Below, in pieces: positions 12,901 through 24,056 of a stretch of DNA of 64,000 nucleotides. The DNA comes from Chrysoperla carnea. Its lineage: Eukaryota; Arthropoda; Insecta; Neuroptera; Chrysopidae. Each line of letters starts with the position of its first letter. The stretch's first letter is position 1. A program made the translations under genes and the position numbers. The stretch spans positions 62,598,181-62,662,180 of the forward strand of contig NC_058340.1 in NCBI RefSeq assembly GCF_905475395.1, in the 5' to 3' direction. The notes beneath the pieces were generated by a model that worked only from the letters and a program-made list of their open reading frames with translations, had not been told where the DNA came from and searched no databases.

Positions 12901-14623
12901 AGTCAATGTTTTGACACATGTCGTTCTAACTTATAAAAATATCGGGGTTTAAATTTACTTATTCGACAATCCTGCAAAGGAAGACTATTTATTGATTTTA
13001 ATTAGAATCTTTTTATAGGTCACTTTATAGACATAGAATGTTATATAGATGTAATGTTTCGCCATAATTATGGTTGTTAATTTTATGCTCTTTATAATGA
13101 TTAACTACGATTAAATAATTTAGGTTGGCTTTTAAAGCAGAACAAAAAGTAAAAAGAAATGAGAAATTAATAAACCGAAGGGAAATTTTAGCAACAAAGC
13201 TCACATTAAGATTAGAAGTCTCTTCAATCTATTTTACTAGAAAAACGCTTAAATCAAAAAATTACAAACATCAACAACACAAGAGAGCAATCTTTTTAAA
13301 TAACAAAAGGAATTAGCTGTCAAAAGCACGGTTTAAACTCAAAACCTGATAAAAGGTTCCTTTCTTTTACTACCGCGGCACTTTAAAATATTCCCGGATC
13401 AACAAAATTAATGTCACATCTTGATTAAATTTTATGAACTCCATTTAAACACAAATATTTTTTTTTAATTTTAGATATATATGCCCGCGCCGCCAACTAA
13501 TGGAGATCTTGATACATTTCCAAAACAAGAATTTTCATTTGTCGAATGTCTATTATACGCTTTTCATAAACTTGCCAGATTTTCACCGCAGTTTTTAACA
13601 AATGATGAAGAACGTTTAAAAGATTTCAAATTACGTTTACAATATTTTGCCCGTGGTCTACAAGTAAGTTAATCATACATTAATTGAAAAATTTAATTTC
13701 TCACAACTTAGAACTTAATTAAATATTGATCATGATTCAACAGGGATGTATCAAGAAATTAAATGAAAAACTATCATCAGATGAATCATTAAAGAAAGAG
13801 AAACAACCAAACGAGTTGTTACAAATGACATCAAATATAAATACGTTAATCAAAGATATATTTCGAAGTCCCCCAATATATAAAGCTAATATTACCTTAT
13901 CGTGGAAAGACGCTGATGCAACATCAAATAAGACGGTAGTGAAAACTGCACCTGAAACAAATGGTACCTCAGTAAATCGTCAAAAGAGGCATACACCAAT
14001 TACATTTGATAGTGATTCATCACCAAATAAGATTTCACGTGGAAATGGAAAGCCTACAAGTTCTGAACAGCAGAAAATTTATACACCACCATCTGGGAAA
14101 TACAGTACAAAAGTATCTGGATATGGTAAGTTTAATTTTAATAATGAGGAGTGTCAGAAAGTATATTTTAAAATAAATAATATATTTCTAATACATTCAT
14201 CTCAATTTTTTGTCAAAGAAATCGTTATCGTGTTTCACTATCGTTCAGGGCGCTTACCTACAAAAATATCTTTAAAGCATAGTCGTAGAAAATTATCTCA
14301 ACTATAGTTTTAAGAAAAAAAGCGGATTTCTCAGTTTTTGACCCTGAAATAAGTAATAGAGAACTTACACAGATCATTTTCAACTTTAAAACTAAGTTCT
14401 TCTAAATCTTATCCTGTGTGTTAATTTTTTTATTAATATCAAGAGTTCGTTTTGTAATTGATTCAATTTTTTTCGATTAATGAAATAATGTTCAATAAAT
14501 TTAAATATTTGTTTTTTATTCTCTCCCACAGATGGTAATCGACGACCAGGTCGTGGAAGTCGTCCAAATGTTCGAGGAGGAAAGCCAAGTTATCGGGGCT
14601 CTTCACGAAATTGGAGGTTTTAA
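9910..14623 (+). CDS. API5: Apoptosis inhibitor 5 (API5/AAC-11)
   Basis: Nuclear helical-repeat protein that in animals opposes E2F1-induced and caspase-linked cell death. Seven exons: 9910-9981, 10286-10453, 11383-11709, 12307-12705, 13475-13663, 13744-14125, 14532-14623 (1629 bases, 542 residues; the human protein is slightly shorter). Introns are GT-AG; phases are 0 except the last, which is 1. Exon 2 carries the family signature LASQ.I.RFFKHFP followed by DLCEDDDV, and exon 3 continues IRKQSIRDLP. Helical repeats fill roughly residues 1-400. The rest is polar, with KRHTPITFDSD and a Ser/Lys-rich nuclear-localisation-like stretch. The last exon is an Arg/Gly tail (RPGRGSRPNVRGG, then YRGSSRNWRF), a likely arginine-methylation and RNA-contact region. 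The frame running past 14125 is intron read-through. Confidence in identity is high; exon 1 is the least certain. Confidence 0.92.
10496..10905. repeat. API5: GC-richer insert in API5 intron 2
   Basis: Inside intron 2 lies a stretch of about 400 bases (AAAATCGATATCGGGGTTTC onward) much richer in G and C than the flanking intron, with runs such as CCCCTCTGGGACCCC. No frame of gene character and no clear end repeats. It looks like an old interspersed repeat. The family is not recognised. Confidence 0.4.
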
Positions 14624-16047
14624 ATGCAATAACCATAAACCAGGAACAAATCCAAGTCATACTGTATATATTATTTAGACTACAAGTGTAATCTTTTTTT
14701 AAAACCTCGTAAATTTTCTAAACAGCAAAAAATGCTAACAATTGTGTATAATTTAAAAGAAGAACATTTACTTAAAAAAAAAAGTGAGTGAGAAATGTTT
14801 TTCGAAAATGATTAGCAGTTGGAGAATTTTAGTTAGAAAAGCGTAGAAAATTATTCGACTTCGTTTACGTCATTTACATCGTTCCAAACATGAATTTTTT
14901 GATTCATATATGAAAAATTTTGGGAACATACAATGGGAAATATTCATTTTATAAAATGATTTTAAACGTCCAAAATTATTTTGAATTTTAATTCAAATAT
15001 ATTCCGATCCGTAAAACACAATACAATCCTATTCAAAACAAGGATTTACACAAGGAAACCTACTCAAACAAGGATTTACAAAAATACAAAAGTTAAGAAT
15101 CTAAAATTATTAAGAATATTTAAAAAATTTTCAAATCTTAAAAAAAAATAGAACTATTGAAATTTTTTTTATGAATTTATATAGTAAAGATTTTCTTTAA
15201 ATCGAAATCTATGGAAATATTCAACATTTACATGTTTACTTCGACTTTTGATGTGGTTATGAAACAATCTCGTTCTATTCAAACATTTTTAATAATAACT
15301 GTATTTTTAAACAAATTAAAAAATTAAGTGGACAAAATTCATTACAAAACATAGAAAATAAGTGGTTTTTTTAAATTTGGAAATTTAAATTTATACAAAC
15401 TATGTGACTAAAGAAAACAATTTTTTACGGTTAACATAAATTGAACAGTTTATTGGTTTTTCTTAATTGATTTAATAGAAGATAAAAAACAAAAAAACTA
15501 GTAATTTTTAATAAGTGAATTATTTTGTCTGATAAAATTTTCTTCATTCTCCATTAAATTAAAACCGTCTTAAATATCAATTATAAATCGTCTAAAATAT
15601 AAAAAATAATATACGACTTTAATATTAGTATGAATTGTTTTGTCTTAATATTGAAATCAACCACGAAGATTTGGAATAATGAAAAAAAAATTGAAAAGAG
15701 TACGACTAATAAAGGTAATTTTGAGCAAGAAACATTTATTTAAAAAAAAAAATGTCGAAACGATTTCCTCTTCAAGGTTAGCACAAAGATCAAAGAATAA
15801 TAAAAATAAAATTATCCAATATTAAGTAAAACAAAATTCTGGAATAACTATGAAAAAGTTAAGAAATAATTCCAGAACTAGTAAAATTCTTTATTATAAT
15901 ATAATAAAATTTGAAGTGAAATTAATAATTTCCAAAAGAAGGTCGCAACTATAATTCTTCCAAAATTATTCAAAATTAAATAGTGTACATCATTGCTAAA
16001 CAGCCATATTGTTTAACTGAGAACTGACAAAAAATTAAATAAATTCC

Positions 16048-16475
16048 AGTGCATTTAAGAAAATCATCAATATTTTAGCGTATTAAAACAAATAAATTGA
16101 AACGCAACCTATATAAATCTTAGAACTAATTAACGGCTACAAATTTATTAGAAATTATTAGAACAAACAAACCGTTTACCAAGAAAGCTTTGTAACGTCA
16201 AGAAATAAATTTACAAATATGGCAATATTTAATAATTTTAATATTTCGAAACAATAACAATATTGGAACAGTGCATTTAAGAAAATCATCAATATTTTAG
16301 CTAACAAATAAATTGAAACGCAACCTATCTTAGCTTTTCTTAGAACTCATTAACGGCTACAAATTTATTAGAAATTATTCGAACAAACAAATCGTTTACC
16401 AAGAAAGCTTTGTAACGTCAAGAAATAAATTTCAAAATATGGCAATCATTTCGAAACAATAACAATATTGGAACG
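16048..16475 (+). repeat. Tandem duplication, about 215-base unit
   Basis: Two adjacent units start with AGTGCATTTAAGAAAATCAT (at 16048 and 16270). They share AACGGCTACAAATTTATTAG, TTTACCAAGAAAGC and CGAAACAATAACAATATTGG. Small indels separate them, and diverged pieces of the unit continue to about 16720. No coding content. Confidence 0.8.
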
Positions 16476-17311
16476 CAACCTAAATAAATTACGAATTCAT
16501 CGAGAACTAATAAAATACTGAAACAAATGAATAAACCACCACGAAAAGCGTCAAGAAATGTATTTACATATAAAACCCAAATGAATGTATGGGCTCAATA
16601 AGGACAAGTAAATACAACAACAAAATCAACCTCCAAGAAAACATGGAAAATATATTTCCATATAAATAAATCCTCAACATTTTAAGCGTTTCGAAACAAT
16701 AACAATCTTGAAACCCAACTTTAATAAGTCTACGAACTACTCCTACTACTACAATAAATTATTTTAACAACTAAACCAACCTTCAAGAAAACAATGAAAC
16801 TTCGTTAATATATTGCTATATAAAATGGTGGTCACAAGTTTTTGATACTTTCGAATAGAAATACGATAAAACTTGAGACAATGATAAAATAAATGAATCA
16901 AATTAAGTTGTTTAAAAGTACTAAATTTAAAAAAGAAAAAAAAATTAAAAACTTCGAAAACATTTATTTTGGAAAACATCATAGCCTTGACAATTGAAAT
17001 TAAATGGCAAACTTTGAAACCTAAAGTAGAAATTTTACGAATGTTTTACTCCATCGGTTTATCTTTGATTTTTCTGGTTTTGGTAAATTATTTCTGGAAA
17101 GATATTGATTTTTTATAAGAACTGAGGACTTCAGAGAGATTTTGAGATAAAATGTTAAATATGCAAAAAATGAACAATTGCTTTGGAAATTTAAACCTGA
17201 TTTAAAAATGATCATTAAAATTACTTATGTCCATCTTTGATTTTTCTGGTTTTGGTAAACATTTTTTGGGAAGATATTAATCAAGCATTATGAGCTTCTC
17301 GGCAAGGTTCT

Positions 17312-17763
17312 AAGATAAAAGGATGATATATTTATTTTAATCACAGAATAAACTGTGTTTTTAAAAAAATATCAGGGCAGATACTGAATTAATATACGAG
17401 AAGTGAACAATTTTACTTGTTTCAATATATTTCTTAAATCATCGAAAAATTATAAACAAGTCATACAAAAAACTTCGATTATAGTTACAAAATATAATTT
17501 TCCTTAAATCAATGAAAAGATAAAAGGCTGATTTATTTATTTTAATCACAGAATAAACTGTTTTTTTAAAAAAATATCAGGGAAAATTCTGAATAATATA
17601 CGAAAAGTGAACAATGCCCTTGGAAATTGAAAAAAAAAATAAGATCAATTTTACTTGACTTGTTTTAATATACTTCTCGAATCATCGAAAAATTATAAAC
17701 AAGTAATATAAAAAACTTCGATTATAATTACAAAATATAATTTTTCCTGAAATCAATGAAATG
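17312..17763 (+). repeat. Tandem duplication, about 210-240-base unit
   Basis: Two adjacent units share AAAAGG.TGAT.TATTTATT, TTTAATCACAGAATAAACTG, AAAAAAATATCAGGG and TCATCGAAAAATTATAAACA. The second copy has a short extra segment near 17605-17640. A further pair of related segments (about 17045-17160 and 17228-17330, sharing TTTGATTTTTCTGGTTTTGG) lies just upstream. Confidence 0.78.
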
Positions 17764-18978
17764 ATTTATAAATCTGATATTCAAATTCATTTGAATTTTG
17801 AAAATGTACCCAGTTTGAATTATTTTATTTTCTGCAATAAAAAGAACAAAAATTATTTTACAATTTTCAACATTAAAAATTCGCTTATGAAATGAAAAGA
17901 AAATTAAATAAAAATCAGAATTACTAATATTAATATTAAATAATTTAACTGCAAATGATTTCAATGTACGGCTTCTATAGAATTTATTGTTGGTTGATTT
18001 TTGGGAAATTGAACTGTTTACATTTATGCAAAACAATTTTTGAAGGGGAATTAGCTTAATTACAACAAACACAAAGATGTTCAAATGATAAAAATTCACG
18101 AATTCGTCATGACATTTGGGGGGAGTTAAAAATGTAATACGAAACATTAAATAATAATAAATAAAAAGTTGGTATAATAAAATTTAAATTATAAAATGCG
18201 TTTTACGGGAGAAAACTCTGCTAAAACACTTAAAAATTTAATACAATATAATTAAATCGATAATATCGCGCAAATAAACAATTTTTAAATATTTTAAAAT
18301 TAAATCAAAGACAATTCCATTAAAATAGAGTGATAAAACCTTAAACCAAATTTTCCTTCCCAAATAGAATTATTTTTCCTTAATTTTTTCTTTGATTTTT
18401 CACTCAATAAATTAACTAGAAAATTGCTGAATTTTTAAAAAACAGCAAACAATAAACAAATGTTTTTCTAGGAAAAACATTTGTGTATAACTTTGTATAA
18501 AATACAAAGTTATACAAAAGTAAACTAAAATTTTAATTTTTTTTTTCAGGTATTAATTTGATACTAACTTTATTTAATACATTTTAGCTGCCTTCAAAGT
18601 CGGTGTATTCAGGAGAGAAGTGAATCCTGTAAATTTTGAAATTGAATACAAGAAGAGTTCAATATTACAATTTTTAATAATTTTTTATTTTCAGGTTGGC
18701 GGAGAGGAGTTCTTTGAATAATTCTTTGTTAATATTTAAATTGTATGTTCCAGGATCTTTTTTGACTTAATATTGAATCATTTTTTTGGAAGGAGCATCA
18801 TGTGATAAGTTCCGTCTATTTATCAAATATTTACTAATCAATTTTTTCTAGGGTACTTCGTTAAAATTATGAAGAGAATGAAGAATGAAGTCATCTAATT
18901 TTCAATTTTATTGCTTAACTATTACTATCAATAAAATACTTTAGAAAATACACAAATTTGTTATTATTTTTTATTCCT

Positions 18979-19432
18979 CTACTAGCTGTTACCCGCCCGC
19001 TTTGCTGGGCAACATCCCCACTTGCACCCCTCCCTCCACATTTCCTTGCGTTGGATAACAGTTTTGTAATGTACACGTCATGCTCTTTTATTTGATACCC
19101 CACTTAGGTATATTTGTAAATATTCGATATTTCCTTCCCACTTTCTCGCTACACCTTTCTACCCTCCGAAGGTTGAAAAAATTTCTAAATGTAATTTAAA
19201 ACATTCTGACCAAGTTTTGAATTATTAAAAGCCATAATTGAAAAATATGAATTTTTTATTCATGAACACCCCCGCAACCCCCCTTGTGGGTGGAATTTCG
19301 TAAAATCCGTTCTTAGCTGACCTCTACTTGGCAAAAGGAATATTCCTGCCAAATTTCAAGTCTCTAGGTCTTATAGTTCCAGAGATATCGTGATGAGTGA
19401 CTATCTATCTATCTATCTATATCTATAGAAAG
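18979..19432 (+). mobile_element. Interspersed repeat ending in an ATCT microsatellite
   Basis: GC-richer insert starting ACTAGCTGTTACCCGCCCGC and ending GAGTGACTATCTATCTATC with a short ATCT run. A unique body followed by a simple-repeat tail is typical of the 3' end of some LINEs and their SINE partners. No coding frame remains. I recognise the opening motif as common in insect repeats but cannot name the family. Confidence 0.55.
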
Positions 19433-19557
19433 TCTATATATTTATAGATTTAAATTCAAATATAGGTGTCTTTGGGATATTTTATTGTATCGAGAGGAGA
19501 GCATGATAAGACAACCCTCCTGTGGACACGACTTTGACATTAATTTAATTGACTAGT

Positions 19558-19763
19558 GACGGTTTTCCACTAAACGGACAAACAAAATTCAAAACTCAAA
19601 AAATAACTTAACTTTTCGCAAAGATGTTTTTGAATACTGGCGTGTTTTGTGACAATTGAAAAACTGATATTTTATTATTATCCAACTGTCGCAAAACACG
19701 CCAGTCTTCAAAAAGTTAAATTATTATTTTAGTTTTGTTTGCCCGTTTTGTGGAAAACCGGCA
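19558..19763. mobile_element. Fold-back (palindromic) element
   Basis: Imperfect palindrome of about 206 bases. The left arm starts GACGGTTTTCCACTAAACGG and includes ACTGGCGTGTTTTGTGACA; the right arm contains CAAAACACGCCAGT and ends CGTTTTGTGGAAAACCGGC. The loop is only about 25 bases. Size and symmetry fit a fold-back MITE. No clear target duplication. Confidence 0.75.
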
Positions 19764-20422
19764 TAATAAGTGTTTAAGCTAAAATACTGTTTAATTTATA
19801 AAATTTTTAAGCCAAACATATCCAATTTAAAATCCTCCTCCCAATTGGTACACCCATGAATTTATATAAAGAAATTTGGCAAGAGTATATTGTCCATTAA
19901 AAAATTTAAATAAATAAAATATATTAAGAAAAACAAGATTATCCAAATTAAGAGTAGAAAAGGAAAACAACGAATTTGCCTTTAAAAAAAACAAGAGACT
20001 TGCTGTAGGGAAAAGAAGTTAAATCAGGTTTCTGAACACAAATAAATAGATATCAAATTGAATTGAGAAGTATTAATATTCTACGGTCCGAGTATTAATA
20101 CAAAATACAACTCAACTGACAAAGTTCTATTACTCAACTGACCTCAAAAGTTGTGACCGACGTAATTCGGCATGTTTTTATTTGGCTTTTTAGCAAATTT
20201 TCGCACACTTTTTTAAAATTTAATAGGAATTTTTGTTTTATAATTGACATTAATTTACACAGTTGGTACGCGTTTGTTATTAGTCACGCATGCCTAGTTC
20301 TAAATCACATTTCTTTCTAGTAAATTTGTGAATAAAATTAACTTGACACAAGCACGTTTTATAAAAAGTTTTCTTAGTTTTCCTATATTGTATGTGTTAA
20401 ATTAAATTAATAATATAAGAAA

Positions 20423-23216
20423 ATGGCTGCTTTTCCAGGCAGTGTAGCTTTTGATGAATATGGTCGTCCATTTATTATAATTCGAGATCAAGAATCTCAA
20501 AAACGACTCACCGGGAATGAAGCTATTAAAGTAAGAAATTAATAATTTTTCAATATATTTTGTCCGTAATTTACCGAAATTTGTAATTATAATTGTAATT
20601 ACAGTTCATGTTTTAACGTCAGTAGGATTTGTTTATGAACCATATATTTTAAATTGAGATTGAATTTTAAAGGTGTGGGTGTATAATTATACTTCATGAG
20701 ACCTTATGAACTAAATTTATTAAAATTAAGTCATTTTGGGTGTAAAATAATTTGAAATTCGAAATTATTTTATTTTAAAATGTTAAAAATAACGCAAATA
20801 TTCTTTGAAATTCATCGAAGGTTGGGGAAAAAGTTGTGTTTTTCTAAGTAACAAATTTTGATGATGAATTCGGGGAGATTACAATACCTGCGGTGCCACA
20901 ATTTGACAACTGAATCTTACAATTGCTTATTCGGATACTACCATAACATAACTTGTAGTAAATGATTAGCGTGAACAGAATATTATCTAAGATATTGGAG
21001 CTTTTCTCTGGTTTTCTGAGGATCAGTGAATGAACGTAATTACAAGGAAAAACGGTTAATTTTTCACCAGCTCCGATAACCGGTTCCTTATATTCGTAAA
21101 AAATTCTTTAATTTGGTTTTTTACCTGATGTTTGAGAAGCTTTTTTAAGAAAAGTCACTAAAGATAACGTTAACGTTAGATACACGATAGTGTCCGTATA
21201 TCCTTACCGTTAAATAAACAGAAGAGCCTAAATGGACGAGCGGTCTAAGGCGCTAGTATTAGAACGTTGGACTATTTAGGCTTAGATTGTGGGTTCGAAT
21301 CCAGGCAGCGGCAGTGTGAACAATTTATAATTAATGGGAGTGCAGAATTGATCACATTGTCGTCGCTTGGAAAAGAACGAAGTAACCGACTCCACCCACA
21401 TCAAAATGTAATTGTATATATGTTTTTAATGGAATTAAGATTAACATGTGATTAAGCATGCGTCACAAAAACAGAGGTTAAACCTCCATTATTATTATTA
21501 TTATTATTATTATTAAATAAAAAGAAAATAAAAGATAAAATTTTTTTATATTCTGGTTTATTGAAGCTTTTTATTTCATATTGTCGGATTTTATGAGAAT
21601 TCACCCTCAAAAAATTTTCTCCAAGAATTTTAAATCTTTTCACTACTTTATTAATATTATATATTTCTCTAACAGTATGTATGCATTTTTTTATTTTATA
21701 GTCACATATTCAAGCTGCTCGTCAAATTGCTGGTACCATTCGTACATCTTTAGGACCAAAAGGTTTGGATAAAATGATGGTATCACCAGATGGTGATGTA
21801 ACTGTAACTAATGATGGTGCTACCATTTTAAAAATGATGGATGTTGATCACGAAATTGGTAAATTATTAGTGCAATTGGCACAATCTCAAGATGACGAAA
21901 TTGGAGATGGTACTACTGGTGTTGTTGTCTTAGCCGGTGCTTTACTTGAGCAAGCCGTTCATTTACTGGATCGTGGTATTCATCCAATTCGTATTGCTGA
22001 CGGTTACGAATTAGCCGCTCAACATGCTTTACAACATTTAGATAAAATCGCCGAAGGCTTTCCATTAGGTGACAAGGAATCATTAGTTAAGGTAGCAATG
22101 ACTACTTTAGGATCAAAAATTATTAATAAATGTCATAGACAAATGGCAGAAATTGCCGTGGACGCAGTATTAGCTGTTGCAGACATGGAAACCCGTGATG
22201 TCAATTTTGAATTAATCAAAGTTGAAGCACGTGTTGGAGGTCGTTTGGAAGATACCATGCTTGTAAAAGGGGTTGTTATTGATAAATCTATGTCGCATCC
22301 ACAAATGCCTAAAGAATTACGGAACGTGAAATTAGCTATTTTAACTTGTCCGTTCGAACCACCAAAACCAAAAACAAAACATAAGCTTGATGTCACTAGC
22401 ACTGAAGAATACAAACAATTACGGGAATACGAAGCAGAAAAGTTCACTGAAATGGTGACACAAGTTAAGAATGCTGGTGCAACTTTAGCTATTTGTCAAT
22501 GGGGATTTGACGATGAAGCAAATCATTTGTTATTACAACACAATTTACCAGCAGTACGTTGGGTTGGTGGACCAGAAATTGAATTAATAGCAATCGCAAC
22601 TGGAGGACGTATTGTACCACGATTTGAAGAATTGAATGCCAACAAACTTGGATCAGCTGGTTTGGTCCGTGAAATTTCATTTGGTACAACCAAAGACAAA
22701 ATGTTAGTTATTGAAGAATGCGCAAATTCTCGTGCCGTTACTATCCTCGTACGTGGTGGAAATGCAATGTTAATTGCAGAAGCTAAACGTAGTCTTCACG
22801 ATGCACTATGTGCTGTACGTAGCTTGGTCCAAGAACCACGAGTTGTATATGGTGGTGGAGCAGTTGAGGTCAGTTGTAGCTTAGCTGTTTCTCAACAGGC
22901 TGATCGTTTAAGTAGCTTGGAACAATATGCGTTCCGAGCGTTTGCAGAAGCTTTAGAATGTGTTCCAATGGCTTTAGCTGAGAACAGTGGATTGAATTCA
23001 ATTGAAGCGTTATCGGAAGTTAAATCTCGTCAAGTAGCTACTGGTGATTCTGGTTTGGGTATTGATTGTATGGCAACTGGTAGTAATGATATGCGTGCGC
23101 AACATATTATCGAATCCTTACGATCAAAGAGGCAACAATTTATTTTAGCTACACAGTTAGTTAAAATGATTTTGAAAATTGATGATGTAAGGTCTCCTGG
23201 TGAACAGTATCAATAG
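20423..23216 (+). CDS. CCT5: T-complex protein 1 subunit epsilon (CCT5)
   Basis: One of eight subunits of the cytosolic group II chaperonin TRiC/CCT, which folds actin, tubulin and other proteins with ATP. Two exons, 20423-20530 and 21702-23216 (1623 bases, 540 residues; human CCT5 has 541). The N-terminus [16 protein letters not shown] is diagnostic for epsilon. Chaperonin motifs follow: [28 protein letters not shown], and the ATPase signature [15 protein letters not shown] near residue 104, then [14 protein letters not shown] and, late, [10 protein letters not shown]. The intron is phase 0 with GTAAGA and TTATAG ends; it contains a SINE. The frame is unbroken, so the gene looks functional. 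Spacing to CCDC22 downstream is about 840 bases on the same strand, with no sign of shared transcription. Confidence 0.97.
21224..21512 (+). mobile_element. tRNA-derived SINE with ATT tail
   Basis: In the CCT5 intron. The head resembles a class II (Leu/Ser-type) tRNA: an A-box-like TGGACGAGCGGTCTAAGGCG, a long variable-arm region, and an exact B box GGTTCGAATCC. An unrelated body follows, and the 3' end is a run of ATT units. Near-identical flanks TTAAATAAACAGAA (21210-21223) and TTAAATAAAAAGAA (21513-21526) look like a 14-base target-site duplication with one mismatch. Confidence 0.8.
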
Positions 23217-23364
23217 CTATTTTTTTCACATATTTTTTTGCTTTTTCATAATTATTTTTGTTTTCGTCATGCATTTATTAATTTTTTTTAATTTAACATG
23301 TAATTTGTAATTGTCTTTCACTCTGTTTTGCAATGATATTTACAACCAACTTAATCAACAAATT

Positions 23365-23370
23365 AATAAA
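23365..23370 (+). terminator. CCT5: Polyadenylation signal of CCT5
   Basis: AATAAA about 150 bases after the CCT5 stop codon, in a T-rich region. The position suits the main poly(A) signal. Confidence 0.5.
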
Positions 23371-24056
23371 TTCTTATTAATATTTATATATATTGTTTTA
23401 TTTTTACAATTTGTTTCCAATTCCTAGTAATTTCAAAATTTCAGGCACGCATAAAAGAAGTGTATGTTACCCCTGATATTAAACGGTAAATTTTTGTTTT
23501 TTGGAGCGCTGAATTTAATTGTGGCCAGAGGAATCAGTAATTCACAAAACACGTTAAAATTACGTGTTATTTGGGTCCTTCTAACCCATTGAAGAAATTT
23601 GTAGACGTTCAAAACTTTTTTGGCGTATTGTTTACGCTGAATCGAGTTCCAGAACAACCATTGAAACGGAAAAATTATTATCAAAACTAGTAGATGGCCC
23701 TACACGAATATAACGTGTAGAGCCACCTGGAGAAAGGCACCTTCAGAGAACCAAAGTAGTAAAAATGTAAAAATTTTACAGGGAGTTGCAGATCTGTTTT
23801 AAATTAAAAACTATAATCTGTGGTCTAAGATGGTATCATATTATGACGTCATCAATTTACTTTTACGCACGAATAAACTGACGATACCACCTTAGATGAC
23901 TTACATCTTTGTTACATCTTGCTGTCATACTACCTTAAATGGTATCAATAAACAAACAGCGCCTTTAACCTACAGACGGTCTACTGTCAAATTTAAATTT
24001 AAGAAAATTAATTAACCATAGTTTGTAAACATTATATTTTTTTTAATATTTAAAAA
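23371..24056. other. Spacer between CCT5 and CCDC22
   Basis: No gene seen. A palindromic CRE-type site TGACGTCA lies at 23844-23851, about 205 bases upstream of the CCDC22 start codon, and could be part of its promoter. It is flanked by two similar segments containing GATGGTATCA and AATGGTATCA. A small hairpin (CTACACG...CGTGTAG) lies near 23700. Confidence 0.45.

Larger units (their letters stand above)
14624..20422. other. Very AT-rich spacer between API5 and CCT5
   Basis: Holds the API5 3' UTR (end not fixed), then several kilobases of AT-rich sequence with local tandem duplications (about 16048-16475 and 17312-17763), an interspersed repeat at 18979-19432 and a fold-back element at 19558-19763. 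Open frames such as 17728-18147 minus lack motifs and lie in or next to the duplicated DNA. I support no gene here. Confidence 0.6.

Noticed and set aside
17728-18147. 139-residue minus-strand frame
   Set aside because: Lies in and beside AT-rich duplicated DNA, Phe/Ile/Asn/Lys only, no motif or exon partners.
21224-21310. Functional tRNA gene
   Set aside because: The B box is good but the acceptor stem and anticodon arm do not pair properly, and the ATT tail and flanking duplication mark a SINE.
22133-22689. Minus-strand frames opposite CCT5
   Set aside because: Antisense shadows of a conserved coding exon.
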